This document shows, one piece after another, positions 52,407 through 62,031 of a stretch of DNA of 64,000 nucleotides. The DNA comes from Prado023 sp963753075 (lineage in GTDB: Bacteria; Actinomycetota; Actinomycetes; S36-B12; CAIYMF01), in NCBI GenBank assembly GCA_963753075.1, contig CAVWAR010000002.1, positions 1,054,001 through 1,118,000 of the forward strand, given 5' to 3'. Within the stretch, counting starts at the first letter, position 1; every line of letters starts with the position of its first letter. The position numbers were made by a program, and so were the translations under genes. A model generated the notes under the pieces. It saw only the letters and a program-made list of their open reading frames with translations, ran no database searches and had not been told where the DNA came from.

Positions 52407-53093
52407 ATGGCCCCCGCTGACTCCCTCAGGGAGCACTACCTGGCGGTCAAGCCTGTCCTGCGCGGGTGGCTGCACATGGTGGCCGCTCCGATCGCCGGGG
52501 TCGCGGCGGTCCTGCTGACCATCCTCGCGCCCGCGGACCTGCGGATACCTGCGGTCCTGTTCGCGCTGACCACGATCCTGCTGTTCTCGGTGTCGGCCGT
52601 GTACCACCGGGGCAACTTCTCCCCGCGCGTGACGGCCATGCTGCAGCGCTGGGACCACGCCAACATCTTCCTCGTGATCGCCGGAAGCGCCACCCCGTTC
52701 GCCGTGGCACTGCTCGGGCCGGGCCCGGCCCGCTCCCTGCTGATCGTCCTGTGGCTCGGTGCCGTTGGTGGGGCGGTGGTTCGGCTGGTCTGGGTGCGCG
52801 CACCGAGGTGGTTCTTCGTGCCGATGTACCTGGCCCTCGGCTGGGCCTCGGCGATGTTCCTGCCCGGGTTCCTGCGCTCGGACATCCTGTCCGACACCCG
52901 GCATGCGTGGGTCCTGGGCCTGGTCGTGCTCGGTGGTGTCTTCTACACGCTGGGCGCAGGGGTGTTCGCCACCAAGTGGCCGAACCCGTCACCCAAGTGG
53001 TTCGGGTTCCACGAGGTGTTCCATTCGTTCACCCTCGGCGGGTGGGGAGCCCACTTCGCCGCTGCGACGCTCCTGGTGACGGCGGTGCGATAA
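52407..53093 (+). CDS. Hemolysin III / PAQR-family membrane protein (HlyIII-like)
   Basis: 228 residues with seven predicted helices. Family residues are HMVAAPIAG (first conserved His), SAVYHRGNFSPRVTAMLQRWDHANIF (Ser, His, Asp), and the C-terminal FGFHEVFHSFTLGGWGAHF with the HEVFH metal-binding pattern of PAQR proteins. Function in bacteria is not established; the name hemolysin is historical. It precedes the Z-prenyl diphosphate synthase, as in mycobacteria (Rv1085c-Rv1086, from memory, though strands differ). Confidence 0.88.
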   Translation: MAPADSLREHYLAVKPVLRGWLHMVAAPIAGVAAVLLTILAPADLRIPAVLFALTTILLFSVSAVYHRGNFSPRVTAMLQRWDHANIFLVIAGSATPFAVALLGPGPARSLLIVLWLGAVGGAVVRLVWVRAPRWFFVPMYLALGWASAMFLPGFLRSDILSDTRHAWVLGLVVLGGVFYTLGAGVFATKWPNPSPKWFGFHEVFHSFTLGGWGAHFAAATLLVTAVR

Positions 53094-53146
53094 CCTCCGA
53101 CCGGATGTGCGCATCACCGGGCACTCGATCGGAGCGGGAGGCACGG

Positions 53147-53908
53147 ATGGGTCTCGACGACCTTGTCTACGGCCTCTATGAGCGCCGGCTTGCCAACGAC
53201 CTCAGCGACGACGACATCCCCCGGCACGTCGGGATCATCCTCGACGGCAACCGCAGGTGGGCCACGGAGCAGGGCTCGTCGAGCGAGTCCGGGCACCGCG
53301 CCGGGGCTGCCCGGATCGCCGAGTTCCTGGACTGGTGTGATGAGGTCGGCGTCGAGGTGGTCACCCTCTGGCTGCTGAGCACCGACAACCTGGATCGACC
53401 CCCCGAGGAGCTCGATCCGCTGCTGCGGATCATCGAGAGCTCGGTGGAGGAGTTGGCCGGGTCGGGCAAGTGGGTCATCCGGCATGTGGGGGCCAAGGAG
53501 CCACTGCCGGCCCGCACGCGAGCGATCCTCGAGGAGTGCGAGCGCACGACCTCGACTGTGGCGGGGATGACGGTCAACGTGGCCGTCGGCTACGGCGGAC
53601 GCCAGGAGCTCGTGGACGCTGTCCGGGCGCTGCTGCAGGAGGAGGCCGCCGCGGGGACCTCTCTGGAGGACCTGGCCGCCGTGCTCGACGTCGAGCACAT
53701 CGCCGCGCATCTGTACACCAAGGGCCAACCGGACCCCGACCTGGTGATCCGCACCTCCGGCGAGCAGCGCCTGTCGGGGTTCCTGCTCTGGCAGAGCGCG
53801 CACTCGGAGTTCTGGTTCTGCGAGGCGTACTGGCCGGATTTCCGGCGCGTGGACTTCCTGCGCGCGCTTCGTGACTACGCCGCCCGGGAACGGCGCTACG
53901 GCTCCTGA
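53147..53908 (+). CDS. Z-type isoprenyl diphosphate synthase (UppS family)
   Basis: cis-Prenyltransferase of 253 residues. Catalytic Asp in VGIILDGNRRWATE near 25-38, SGHRAGAARI, LSTDNLDRP, and the C-terminal IRTSGEQRLSGFLLWQSAHSEFWF with the RxSGExRxS pattern. By position it corresponds to Rv1086, a short-chain (2Z,6E)-farnesyl diphosphate synthase, rather than the long-chain UppS; chain length cannot be read safely. GGGAGG precedes ATG 53147. Confidence 0.9.
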   Translation: MGLDDLVYGLYERRLANDLSDDDIPRHVGIILDGNRRWATEQGSSSESGHRAGAARIAEFLDWCDEVGVEVVTLWLLSTDNLDRPPEELDPLLRIIESSVEELAGSGKWVIRHVGAKEPLPARTRAILEECERTTSTVAGMTVNVAVGYGGRQELVDAVRALLQEEAAAGTSLEDLAAVLDVEHIAAHLYTKGQPDPDLVIRTSGEQRLSGFLLWQSAHSEFWFCEAYWPDFRRVDFLRALRDYAARERRYGS

Positions 53909-53979
53909 GCCGCGTCCCGCCGCCACGCCGCGCGCCACACCAGCCGCGTCGCGCCTCACAGCCGCCCACCACGCCCGCG

Positions 53980-54009
53980 GCGTGTCGCCGACACGCGCGC
54001 TGTGCGCGC
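53980..54009 (+). terminator. Two adjacent hairpins after the prenyl diphosphate synthase gene
   Basis: GCGTGTC/GACACGC (53980-53986 with 53990-53996) and GCGCGC/GCGCGC (53995-54000 with 54004-54009) overlap slightly, so they are alternative folds. They immediately precede the phoH -10. Confidence 0.4.
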
Positions 54010-54012
54010 GCC

Positions 54013-54018
54013 TAGATT
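54013..54018 (+). promoter_or_regulatory. -10 hexamer TAGATT for phoH
   Basis: TAGATT precedes GTG 54074 by 55 nt, giving a leader of about 50 nt that carries GGAGG (54064-54068). Confidence 0.45.
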
Positions 54019-54073
54019 CAATGCTGTTTCGGGTGCACACCCGAGTGCCCCCGACCTGACAGTGGAGGCCCGT

Positions 54074-55408
54074 GTGCCGACTGCGACGAAGCCCCGATCA
54101 AGCCGAGCTCGGACGCAGGAGCGTCGCAGTTATGTGCTCGACACCTCGGTCCTGCTCTCCGACCCGAAGGCAGTCTTCCGGTTCGACGAGCATGAGGTCG
54201 TCATCCCGCTGGTGGTGGTCATCGAGCTGGAGGCCAAGCGCACTCATCCCGAGCTGGGCTACTTCGCGCGCGAGGCCCTGCGCATGCTCGACGACTTCCG
54301 GGTGGACTACGGGCGCCTTGACGAGCGGATCCCGCTCAACGTCGAGGGTGGGACGCTGCGCGTCGAGCTCAACCACACCGACATGTCGCGGCTGCCCACA
54401 GGCATGCAGCTCGGCGACAACGACACCCGGATCCTGGCTGTCGCCCGCAACCTGGCCGCCGAGGGCCGCGACGTGGTGGTGGTCAGCAAGGACCTGCCCC
54501 TGCGGGTGAAGGCCTCGACGCTGGGCCTGCAGGCCGAGGAGTACCGCGCCGAGCTGGTCGTCTCCACGGGCTGGACCGGCATGGAGGAGATCGAGGTCGG
54601 CTCGAACGTCGTCAACGAGCTCTACGACAACGAGCGGATCGACTGCGACCAGACCCGCGACCTGCCGTGCAACACCGGGGTGGTGCTGATCTCCGAGCGG
54701 GGCTCGGCTCTCGCTCGTGTGGCCCCGGACAAGCGGCTGAGGCTGGTGCGCGGGGATCGGGAGGCCTTCGGCCTGCACGGGCGCTCAGCGGAGCAGCGGA
54801 TCGCCCTGGACATGCTGCTGGACCCCGACATCGGGATCGTGAGCATGGGTGGGCGCGCCGGGACCGGCAAGAGCGCCCTGGCGCTGTGCGCGGGGCTCGA
54901 AGCGGTGCTTGAGCGCCAGCAGCACCGCAAGGTTGTGGTGTTCCGTCCGCTGTTCGCGGTGGGCGGCCAGGAACTGGGCTACCTGCCGGGCAGCGAGAAC
55001 GAGAAGATGTCGCCCTGGGGCCAGGCCGTGTTCGACACCCTGAGTGCGGTCACCACCTCTGAGGTCGTCGACGAGGTGCTCGACCGCGGCATGCTCGAGG
55101 TGCTGCCGCTGACCCACATCCGCGGCCGGTCGCTGCACGACGCGTTCGTGATCGTCGACGAGGCGCAGTCCCTGGAGCGCAACGTCCTGCTGACCGTCCT
55201 GTCCCGGATCGGCAAGGACTCCCGCGTGGTGCTGACCCATGACGTGGCCCAGCGTGACAACCTGCGGGTCGGCCGCTACGACGGCGTGGTTGCGGTCGTG
55301 GAGAAGCTCAAGGGGCACCCGCTGTTCGCCCACATCACCCTGACCCGCAGCGAGCGCTCGCCGATCGCCGCCCTGGTCACCGAGATGCTCGAGGATCTGC
55401 CCAACTGA
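54074..55408 (+). CDS. phoH2: PIN-PhoH fusion protein (PhoH2-type ribonuclease/helicase)
   Basis: 444 residues. The N-terminal PIN nuclease domain shows VLDTSVLLSDPKA, VVIELEAKR and NDTRILAVARNL with its acidic residues; the C-terminal PhoH P-loop domain shows GRAGTGKSALAL near 263 and the Walker B FVIVDEAQSLE. In mycobacteria this architecture is an ATP-dependent RNA unwinding and cleaving enzyme, sometimes with a small upstream antitoxin-like ORF (PhoAT). No convincing antitoxin ORF is seen in the 165-bp gap here. GTG 54074 has GGAGG 5 nt upstream. Confidence 0.92.
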   Translation: MPTATKPRSSRARTQERRSYVLDTSVLLSDPKAVFRFDEHEVVIPLVVVIELEAKRTHPELGYFAREALRMLDDFRVDYGRLDERIPLNVEGGTLRVELNHTDMSRLPTGMQLGDNDTRILAVARNLAAEGRDVVVVSKDLPLRVKASTLGLQAEEYRAELVVSTGWTGMEEIEVGSNVVNELYDNERIDCDQTRDLPCNTGVVLISERGSALARVAPDKRLRLVRGDREAFGLHGRSAEQRIALDMLLDPDIGIVSMGGRAGTGKSALALCAGLEAVLERQQHRKVVVFRPLFAVGGQELGYLPGSENEKMSPWGQAVFDTLSAVTTSEVVDEVLDRGMLEVLPLTHIRGRSLHDAFVIVDEAQSLERNVLLTVLSRIGKDSRVVLTHDVAQRDNLRVGRYDGVVAVVEKLKGHPLFAHITLTRSERSPIAALVTEMLEDLPN

Positions 55409-55464
55409 CCCCTCGCCGCCCTGGACGAGCGGTGCCGCCAGGTGGGGCGGAGGTATGCCCGAGA

Positions 55465-55479
55465 TGTCCTTGAGACATT
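55465..55479. promoter_or_regulatory. Inverted repeat ATGTC-N5-GACAT
   Basis: Perfect 5-bp arms, 14 bp upstream of the CRP-like site. A second GACAT half-site follows at 55486-55490. Confidence 0.3.
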
Positions 55480-55492
55480 CCTGCGACATGGT

Positions 55493-55508
55493 GTGAGGTG
55501 TGTCACAG
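55493..55508. promoter_or_regulatory. CRP/GlxR-type site TGTGA-N6-TCACA
   Basis: Exact match of both half-sites to the CRP-family consensus, about 140-150 bp upstream of the transglycosylase start. Actinobacterial CRP/GlxR proteins use this consensus and control resuscitation-promoting and cell-wall-hydrolase genes in mycobacteria and corynebacteria. Confidence 0.65.
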
Positions 55509-55646
55509 GAAATCGTGCAACGTGTGTCAACGCATACCCGGAATGACCGTTTTGGCGTCTGCTGACGACGGGACAATGTCACGGTTGTGTCACAACTTGT
55601 GGATAACTCTGATTGGAGTTCGTTCCCGCGCGGCTGGCACTCTCCT

Positions 55647-56414
55647 ATGCCTATGACCCCCTTCTCCTCCGCAGCTGTCGCTGCCCCCAGTGCCCGTCGC
55701 CGATCCGTTGTCGCTCTGGTTGCTTCGGCCTTCATCGTCGCGTTGCCCGCCTCGGCCGGGACTCCTGCCCACGCGGCTCAGGCCTCTGCGGTGAGCGGTT
55801 CGGTGGCCACAGCCACGACCACGGCCGTCGCTGCGGCGACGTACAAGTCCGGCTACGAGCTCGGTGACCGCGTCCTGCGCAAGGGCAAGAAGGGATCCGA
55901 CGTCAAGGAGCTGCAGAAGCTGCTCAGCCACAAGCAGACGGGTACGTTCAACAAGGCCAACCACAAGAAGGTCAAGAAGATCGAGCGCTCCGCCGGGCAG
56001 CTCGTCAACGGTGTGGTGGGCGTGCGGACCCTCAAGGCGATCAGGGCGCACGTGCGGGCGGCCAAGAGCGGCTCATCGCGGAGCACGGCCCGCACCGGGA
56101 CGCCGTCGGGGAACCAGAGGTGGGCGCGGTCCTACATCGCCAACCAGTACGGCTGGGGCTCCGGCCAGATGTCCTGCTTGGTCTCGCTCTGGAACCGGGA
56201 GAGCGGCTGGCGGCACAACGTCAGCAACCCCAACGGTCGCTACCACGGCATCCCGCAGACGTCCTCGGCCGTGTGGGGCCCCCAGGGCTACTCCACCAGC
56301 CAGTACATGAACAACCCCGAGGTGCAGATCAAGGTCGGTGCGCGCTACATCAAGGGCCGCTACGGCACCCCATGCCGTGCCTGGTCGTTCTGGCAGGGCC
56401 GGCACTGGTACTGA
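55647..56414 (+). CDS. Secreted peptidoglycan-binding, transglycosylase-like protein
   Basis: About 255 residues. Signal peptide: SARRRS then VVALVASAFIVALPASAG, likely cleaved at AHA-AQ near 43. The middle (RVLRKGKKGSDVKELQKLL ... VNGVVGVRTLKAI) is a PG_binding_1-like domain, here Lys-rich. The C-terminal part is SLT-like: MSCLVSLWNRESGWRHN with probable catalytic Glu, NPNGRYHGIPQT, and EVQIKVGARYIKGRYGTPC. The start is uncertain: ATG 55647 or 55653 begins the signal peptide, while GTG 55587 adds an unlikely polar stretch. A CRP-like site lies upstream. Its role is cell-wall remodelling. Confidence 0.85.
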   Translation: MPMTPFSSAAVAAPSARRRSVVALVASAFIVALPASAGTPAHAAQASAVSGSVATATTTAVAAATYKSGYELGDRVLRKGKKGSDVKELQKLLSHKQTGTFNKANHKKVKKIERSAGQLVNGVVGVRTLKAIRAHVRAAKSGSSRSTARTGTPSGNQRWARSYIANQYGWGSGQMSCLVSLWNRESGWRHNVSNPNGRYHGIPQTSSAVWGPQGYSTSQYMNNPEVQIKVGARYIKGRYGTPCRAWSFWQGRHWY

Positions 56415-56434
56415 TCGCGCCGGGTCGGTGCTGT

Positions 56435-56443
56435 CGACTGACG

Positions 56444-56450
<7 letters not shown>
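56435..56450. repeat. Perfect 16-bp palindrome over the fumarase stop codon
   Basis: CGACTGACGTCAGTCG reads identically on both strands and covers the fumarase stop (56444-56446), in the 29-bp gap between convergent genes. Confidence 0.8.
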
Positions 56451-58111
<1,661 letters not shown>

Positions 58112-58117
58112 GGATTG

Positions 58118-58123
58118 AGCGTA
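58118..58123 (-). promoter_or_regulatory. -10 hexamer TACGCT, leaderless spacing to fum
   Basis: On the minus strand TACGCT ends 6 nt before ATG 58111. Confidence 0.5.
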
Positions 58124-58194
58124 GTCCGCCGGCGAACAGCACGCCGCGGCGGCCGATTGTGCGGACTGGCCCGTCATGGTCCACCATCGTGCAC

Positions 58195-58773
58195 ATGGGA
58201 GAGAAGGCCACGGGGCGCACGTCGTCGCGCGGGAGCCAGGTCGGGATGGACATGGTCCGGTCGCTCGGTCTCGTGGCGATCGGCCTCGTTGTCTGGCTGT
58301 ACTTCTCCCACCCGCAGACCCCGGACGCGATCCGCGAGGTGCCGTGGGCCCCGGTCGCCCAGTCCGCTGCCGCCAGCGCCCCCTACGAGGTCGTTGCCCC
58401 GCCCGTGACCTTCGCCTGGCCGGCGACCAGCGCCCGCGTGGAGCCGCAGCCCGATGGGACCCTCGCCTGGCAGGTCGGGTTCTACACACCTGACGAGGAG
58501 TACGCGGCGCTCATGCAGCGCGGGGAGTTCCCCGAGCAGGCCCAGGCGGCGCGTCAGGACTGGATCGATGAGCAGACCCGCAACGGTGTCGCCGGCGAGA
58601 CGGTCACGATCTCCGGACGCGACTGGGTGCGGCTGGAGGGTGACTCCACGCCTGACGAGCGTCGCTCGCTGGCGCTGGTCGAGGGGGGCGCGGCCACCGT
58701 GGTGACCGGGTCGGCATCGTGGGCCGAGCTGGAGACCCTGGCCGCGACCCTTGACCCGGTCGAGTCTTCCTGA
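58195..58773 (+). CDS. DUF4245 membrane-anchored protein
   Basis: 192 residues: a basic N-terminus, one membrane helix (SLGLVAIGLVVWLYFSH), then an extracytoplasmic domain with YEVVAPPVTFAWPA, WQVGFYTPDEEYAAL, AARQDWIDEQTRNGV and GRDWVRLEG, the DUF4245 pattern. Function unknown. ATG 58195 or GTG 58189 may start it. It is divergent from fum and converges on xseB, matching the Rv1100 position. Confidence 0.85.
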   Translation: MGEKATGRTSSRGSQVGMDMVRSLGLVAIGLVVWLYFSHPQTPDAIREVPWAPVAQSAAASAPYEVVAPPVTFAWPATSARVEPQPDGTLAWQVGFYTPDEEYAALMQRGEFPEQAQAARQDWIDEQTRNGVAGETVTISGRDWVRLEGDSTPDERRSLALVEGGAATVVTGSASWAELETLAATLDPVESS

Positions 58774-58792
58774 GGGTCAGCGCAGCCCTGGT

Positions 58793-59059
58793 TCAGGCGC
58801 CGGCGCCCTGCTCCGGGGAGTTCCCGGTGAGCCCCGGTCGGGCCGCCTCGATCCGGTCGCGGGCACCGTCAAGGTGCGCCTGGCAGATGTCGGCCAGGGC
58901 ATTGCCGCGCTCCCACAGGGCGAGCGACATCTCCAGGTTGACCGTGCTCGACTCCAGCTCGGTGACGACCTGGTCCAGGGCGGCCCGGGCCTGCTCGTAG
59001 CTGAGACCGGTGAGGTCCTCGGGCGTGCCGCCCGGCAGGGGCGTCCTGGGCTCGGTCAT
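58793..59059 (-). CDS. xseB: Exodeoxyribonuclease VII small subunit
   Basis: 88-residue all-helical subunit: LSYEQARAALDQVVTELESSTVNLEMSLALWERGN is the family signature. ATG 59059 overlaps the xseA stop (ATGA), so the subunits are translationally coupled with the large subunit first. Several small subunits assemble on each XseA. Confidence 0.96.
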   Translation of the reverse strand: MTEPRTPLPGGTPEDLTGLSYEQARAALDQVVTELESSTVNLEMSLALWERGNALADICQAHLDGARDRIEAARPGLTGNSPEQGAGA

Positions 59060-60318
59060 GACGCCGATGCTACGTCGGTGACGTCGGCGCGGAAGTGACC
59101 GGTCGAGACACGCACCCGGACCTCGTCGCCGGTGTGCAGCTGGTCGGCGGCCCGCACGAGCGCACCGCCGGGCCCGACCACGACGGCGTAGCCACGATCG
59201 AGGGTGGCCAGCGGTGACAGTGCCCGGGCCCGGGCCCGCAGGTGGGCGAGGTCCCGCTCCTGGGCGGTGATCCGGTTCTCCATCGCTCGGAACCCGCGCT
59301 CGCGCGCGGACTGCACCTCGGCGGAGAGTCGTGGCAGCAGCCCCGCCGGATCAGCCATCGCCGGGCGGCTGCGTGTCTGCTCGAGCCACGTCCGGGCCGC
59401 CTCGAGGTTGGTCAGGATGGTCCGGTCGAGGCGGTCTCGGCGGTCGGCGACCCGGCGTGACTCGTCGGCCCAGTCCGGGACGATCCGCTTGCCGGCGTCG
59501 GTGGGCGTGGAGGCACGCAGGTCGGCGACCAGGTCGAGCAGCGGGGCGTCCTGCTCGTGCCCGATCGCGCTCACGACGGGAGTCCTGGCGGCAGCGACGG
59601 CCCGGATCAACGACTCGTCGGAGAAGGGCAGCAGGTCCTCGAGGCTTCCGCCCCCGCGGGCGATGACGATGACGTCCACGGTGTCGTCGGCGTCGAGCTC
59701 GGCGAGGTTCCTGATGATGGTGCTCACCGCCTGGGCGCCCTGGACCGGCCCCTCACGCACCTCGAACTGCACCGCGGGCCAGCGGTGCCTCGCGTTGGTC
59801 ACGACGTCGTGCATGGCCTGGGCGTTCACGCCGGTCACGAGGCCGATCGTGCGTGGCAGCAGCGGGAGGCGTCGCTTGAGCTCGGGGGCGAACAGCCCCT
59901 CGGCGGCCAGCTGCTGCTTGCGGCGCTCCAGGGTGGCGAGCAGCTCGCCGATCCCGACCGGCCGGATCTCGCTGGCGCGCAGCACGATCCGGCCGCTGCG
60001 GACCCAGAACTCGCACTGGACGTGCAGCAGGACCCGTTGGCCAGCGGCCAGCGGCGGGTTCATCGACCGGTCGAGGCCGCCGGAGATCACGACCGACACC
60101 GAGGCGTCCACGTCGACGTCGCGGACCGTCAGGTACACCTGTGAACCGCTGCGGCGGCTCACCTCGACGACCTGCCCCTCGATCCAGACGCGGTTCAACC
60201 GTGCGATGTAATCACGCAGCTTCACCGAGATCTCGCGGACTGGCCAGGCACGCTCCGGGGCACTGCCGTCGGCGGTGGAGGCCCTGCCCGGGTCGGGGTT
60301 CGTGGCGCCGGTTGTCAT
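59056..60318 (-). CDS. xseA: Exodeoxyribonuclease VII large subunit
   Basis: 420 residues. N-terminal OB-fold (RLNRVWIEGQVVEVSRR, VYLTVRD), the catalytic core with RTIGLVTGVNAQAMHDVV, VIVIARGGGSLEDLLPF and VVSAIGHEQDAPLLDLVAD, then a long coiled coil and the GYAVVVGPGGALV end. It degrades single-stranded DNA in both directions. ATG 60318 follows TACTCT at 6 nt. Divergent from ispH with 54 bp between the starts. Confidence 0.96.
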   Translation of the reverse strand: MTTGATNPDPGRASTADGSAPERAWPVREISVKLRDYIARLNRVWIEGQVVEVSRRSGSQVYLTVRDVDVDASVSVVISGGLDRSMNPPLAAGQRVLLHVQCEFWVRSGRIVLRASEIRPVGIGELLATLERRKQQLAAEGLFAPELKRRLPLLPRTIGLVTGVNAQAMHDVVTNARHRWPAVQFEVREGPVQGAQAVSTIIRNLAELDADDTVDVIVIARGGGSLEDLLPFSDESLIRAVAAARTPVVSAIGHEQDAPLLDLVADLRASTPTDAGKRIVPDWADESRRVADRRDRLDRTILTNLEAARTWLEQTRSRPAMADPAGLLPRLSAEVQSARERGFRAMENRITAQERDLAHLRARARALSPLATLDRGYAVVVGPGGALVRAADQLHTGDEVRVRVSTGHFRADVTDVASAS

Positions 60319-60324
60319 GTCGGG

Positions 60325-60330
60325 AGAGTA
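60325..60330 (-). promoter_or_regulatory. -10 hexamer TACTCT, leaderless spacing to xseA
   Basis: On the minus strand TACTCT ends 6 nt before ATG 60318; identical to the ispE hexamer. Confidence 0.55.
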
Positions 60331-60360
60331 CGACAGGCGGCGGACATGGCTGGCCCGCCT

Positions 60361-60366
60361 TACCAT
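60361..60366 (+). promoter_or_regulatory. -10 hexamer TACCAT, leaderless spacing to ispH
   Basis: TACCAT ends 6 nt before ATG 60373; identical to the hexamer before the gene at 61926 (minus). Confidence 0.55.
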
Positions 60367-60372
60367 TGGTGC

Positions 60373-61338
60373 ATGTCTGATTCGGGTCGCAAGGTCCTGC
60401 TCGCAGCGCCGCGCGGCTTCTGCGCCGGCGTCGACCGGGCCGTGGTGGCCGTGGAGAAGGCTCTGGAGCTGCATGGTGCGCCCGTGTACGTGCGCAAGGA
60501 GATCGTGCACAACCGGTACGTGGTCGATTCGCTGTCGTCCCGGGGTGCGATCTTCGTCGACCAGACCGACGAGGTCCCCGAGGGTGCCACGGTCGTGTTC
60601 AGCGCCCACGGTGTTGCCCCGTCGGTGCACGCGGAGGCCGCGGAGCGCAACCTGCGCACGATCGATGCCACCTGTCCGTTGGTCACCAAGGTGCACAACG
60701 AGGCCCGTCGGTTCGCTGACGAGGGCTACCAGATCCTGCTCATCGGCCACGAGGGCCATGAGGAGGTCGAGGGCACAATGGGCGAGGCCCCCGAGGCCAC
60801 CACCCTGGTGGAGAGCCCGGACGCCGTCGCCGACCTGGACATCCCCGAGGACAAGAAGGTCGTCTGGCTCTCCCAGACCACGCTCTCTGTGGACGAGACC
60901 ATGGAGACCGTCAACGCCCTGAACGAGCGGCTGCCCAATCTGATGAGCCCGCCCAGCGATGACATCTGCTACGCCACCCAGAACCGCCAGACCGCGGTCA
61001 AGAAGGTCGCGCCCGGCAGCGACGTCCTGATCGTCGTCGGCTCGGCGAACTCCTCGAACTCCGTGCGACTGCTCGAAGTCGGGCTGCAGCACGGCGCCAA
61101 GTCCGGCTACCGGGTCGACCTCGCCGCAGAGCTGGATCCCGCATGGTTCGACGGCGCGGCCACAGTCGGCGTCACCAGCGGTGCCTCCGTGCCCGAGATC
61201 CTGGTCCGCGACGTGCTGATCCGCCTCGCCGAGCTCGGCTTCGATGATGTCGAGGACGTGGACGCGATCGAGGAGCACATGGTGTTCTCGCTGCCGCCCG
61301 AGCTCCGACGCGAGATGAAGGCCGCCGGCCTCAAGTAG
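60373..61338 (+). CDS. ispH: 4-hydroxy-3-methylbut-2-enyl diphosphate reductase
   Basis: Last step of the MEP pathway, giving IPP and DMAPP; 321 residues, [4Fe-4S] enzyme. The three cluster cysteines are in APRGFCAGVDRAV, DATCPLVTKVH and DICYATQNRQ. FSAHGVAPSVH, GHEGHEEVEG with the catalytic-region Glu, and VGSANSSNS for substrate binding are present. ATG 60373 is behind TACCAT. With ispE in the same window, both lie apart from other MEP genes. Confidence 0.97.
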   Translation: MSDSGRKVLLAAPRGFCAGVDRAVVAVEKALELHGAPVYVRKEIVHNRYVVDSLSSRGAIFVDQTDEVPEGATVVFSAHGVAPSVHAEAAERNLRTIDATCPLVTKVHNEARRFADEGYQILLIGHEGHEEVEGTMGEAPEATTLVESPDAVADLDIPEDKKVVWLSQTTLSVDETMETVNALNERLPNLMSPPSDDICYATQNRQTAVKKVAPGSDVLIVVGSANSSNSVRLLEVGLQHGAKSGYRVDLAAELDPAWFDGAATVGVTSGASVPEILVRDVLIRLAELGFDDVEDVDAIEEHMVFSLPPELRREMKAAGLK

Positions 61339-61386
61339 TCGGCTCGGCCTGGTGGGAACGCTCCCCGGAGGCCCGCACGTCGTCGG

Positions 61387-61926
61387 TCAGCGCGAGGTGC
61401 GGCGCCTACGATCGGTGTAGTACCCGATCGCTGCGATCGACGTGGACAGCGCCGTTGCAGCCACGACCCAGATGGCGTTGGCCCCAAGCGTCTGGACGAA
61501 CATCACGGCTTCACGCGTCCTCAGCGAGGCGTCCGTCTCCAGCAGTTGCTGACCGGCGACCGCCACCGCCGCCAGGAAGGCCAGTGGCGGCATCATCGCC
61601 GGCAGCGACCGATCGCCGGCCCGAGTGATGATCGGGGCGATCACCGCGACAGTGATCAGCGTGATGTCGGTCCACAGGCCGATCCGGTCCCGCATGGCCG
61701 CCTCGATCAGGGCGGCCAGGGCCACGACGATCGTGGCGGCCATGACGACGCGCCCACCAGGGAATCCACGGCGAGTCGGAGCGGTGTCGGAAGGGACCGA
61801 AGACTCGGGACCGACAGTGGGGTCAGCGCTGGCACCGACGGTGGGGTCCGAGCTGGGACCGGTGCCCGGCGATGTCGTCGACTGCGCCCGCGCGGGGTTG
61901 TCATGCTCGGGCGCGGGAGTGCTCAC
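61387..61926 (-). CDS. DUF6542-like membrane protein
   Basis: 179 residues. An N-terminal Ser/Thr/Pro-rich cytosolic stretch (about 55 residues) with two DPTVG units is followed by four hydrophobic helices (VVMAATIVVALAALIEAAM, ITLITVAVIAPII, MMPPLAFLAAVAVAG, AIWVVAATALSTSIAAIGYY) and the basic end DRRRRTSR. It matches the family found next to ispH in actinobacteria (Rv1111c position). Function unknown. GTG 61926 follows TACCAT at 6 nt. Confidence 0.75.
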   Translation of the reverse strand: MSTPAPEHDNPARAQSTTSPGTGPSSDPTVGASADPTVGPESSVPSDTAPTRRGFPGGRVVMAATIVVALAALIEAAMRDRIGLWTDITLITVAVIAPIITRAGDRSLPAMMPPLAFLAAVAVAGQQLLETDASLRTREAVMFVQTLGANAIWVVAATALSTSIAAIGYYTDRRRRTSR

Positions 61927-61932
61927 GGGGCG

Positions 61933-61938
61933 ATGGTA
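61933..61938 (-). promoter_or_regulatory. -10 hexamer TACCAT, leaderless spacing to the DUF6542-like gene
   Basis: On the minus strand TACCAT ends 6 nt before GTG 61926. Confidence 0.5.
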
Positions 61939-62031
61939 GTCCGAGCCCGTGGGCGATCCCGCACATCCATGTCGTCTCCATGTCGCCGGGACCTGCGAAT
62001 GGGGGAGGCCGTCCCGCCCACGCGGCCAGCA

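Noticed and set aside
54002..54073. Upstream start for the PIN-PhoH gene or a separate antitoxin ORF
   Set aside because: The upstream start lies before the TAGATT -10, and no ORF with ribosome-binding site and plausible composition fits in the gap.
55409..55646. ydaO-type (c-di-AMP) riboswitch before the transglycosylase, as seen at some rpf genes
   Set aside because: The conserved ydaO core could not be recognised; the region instead shows short protein-binding-type repeats.
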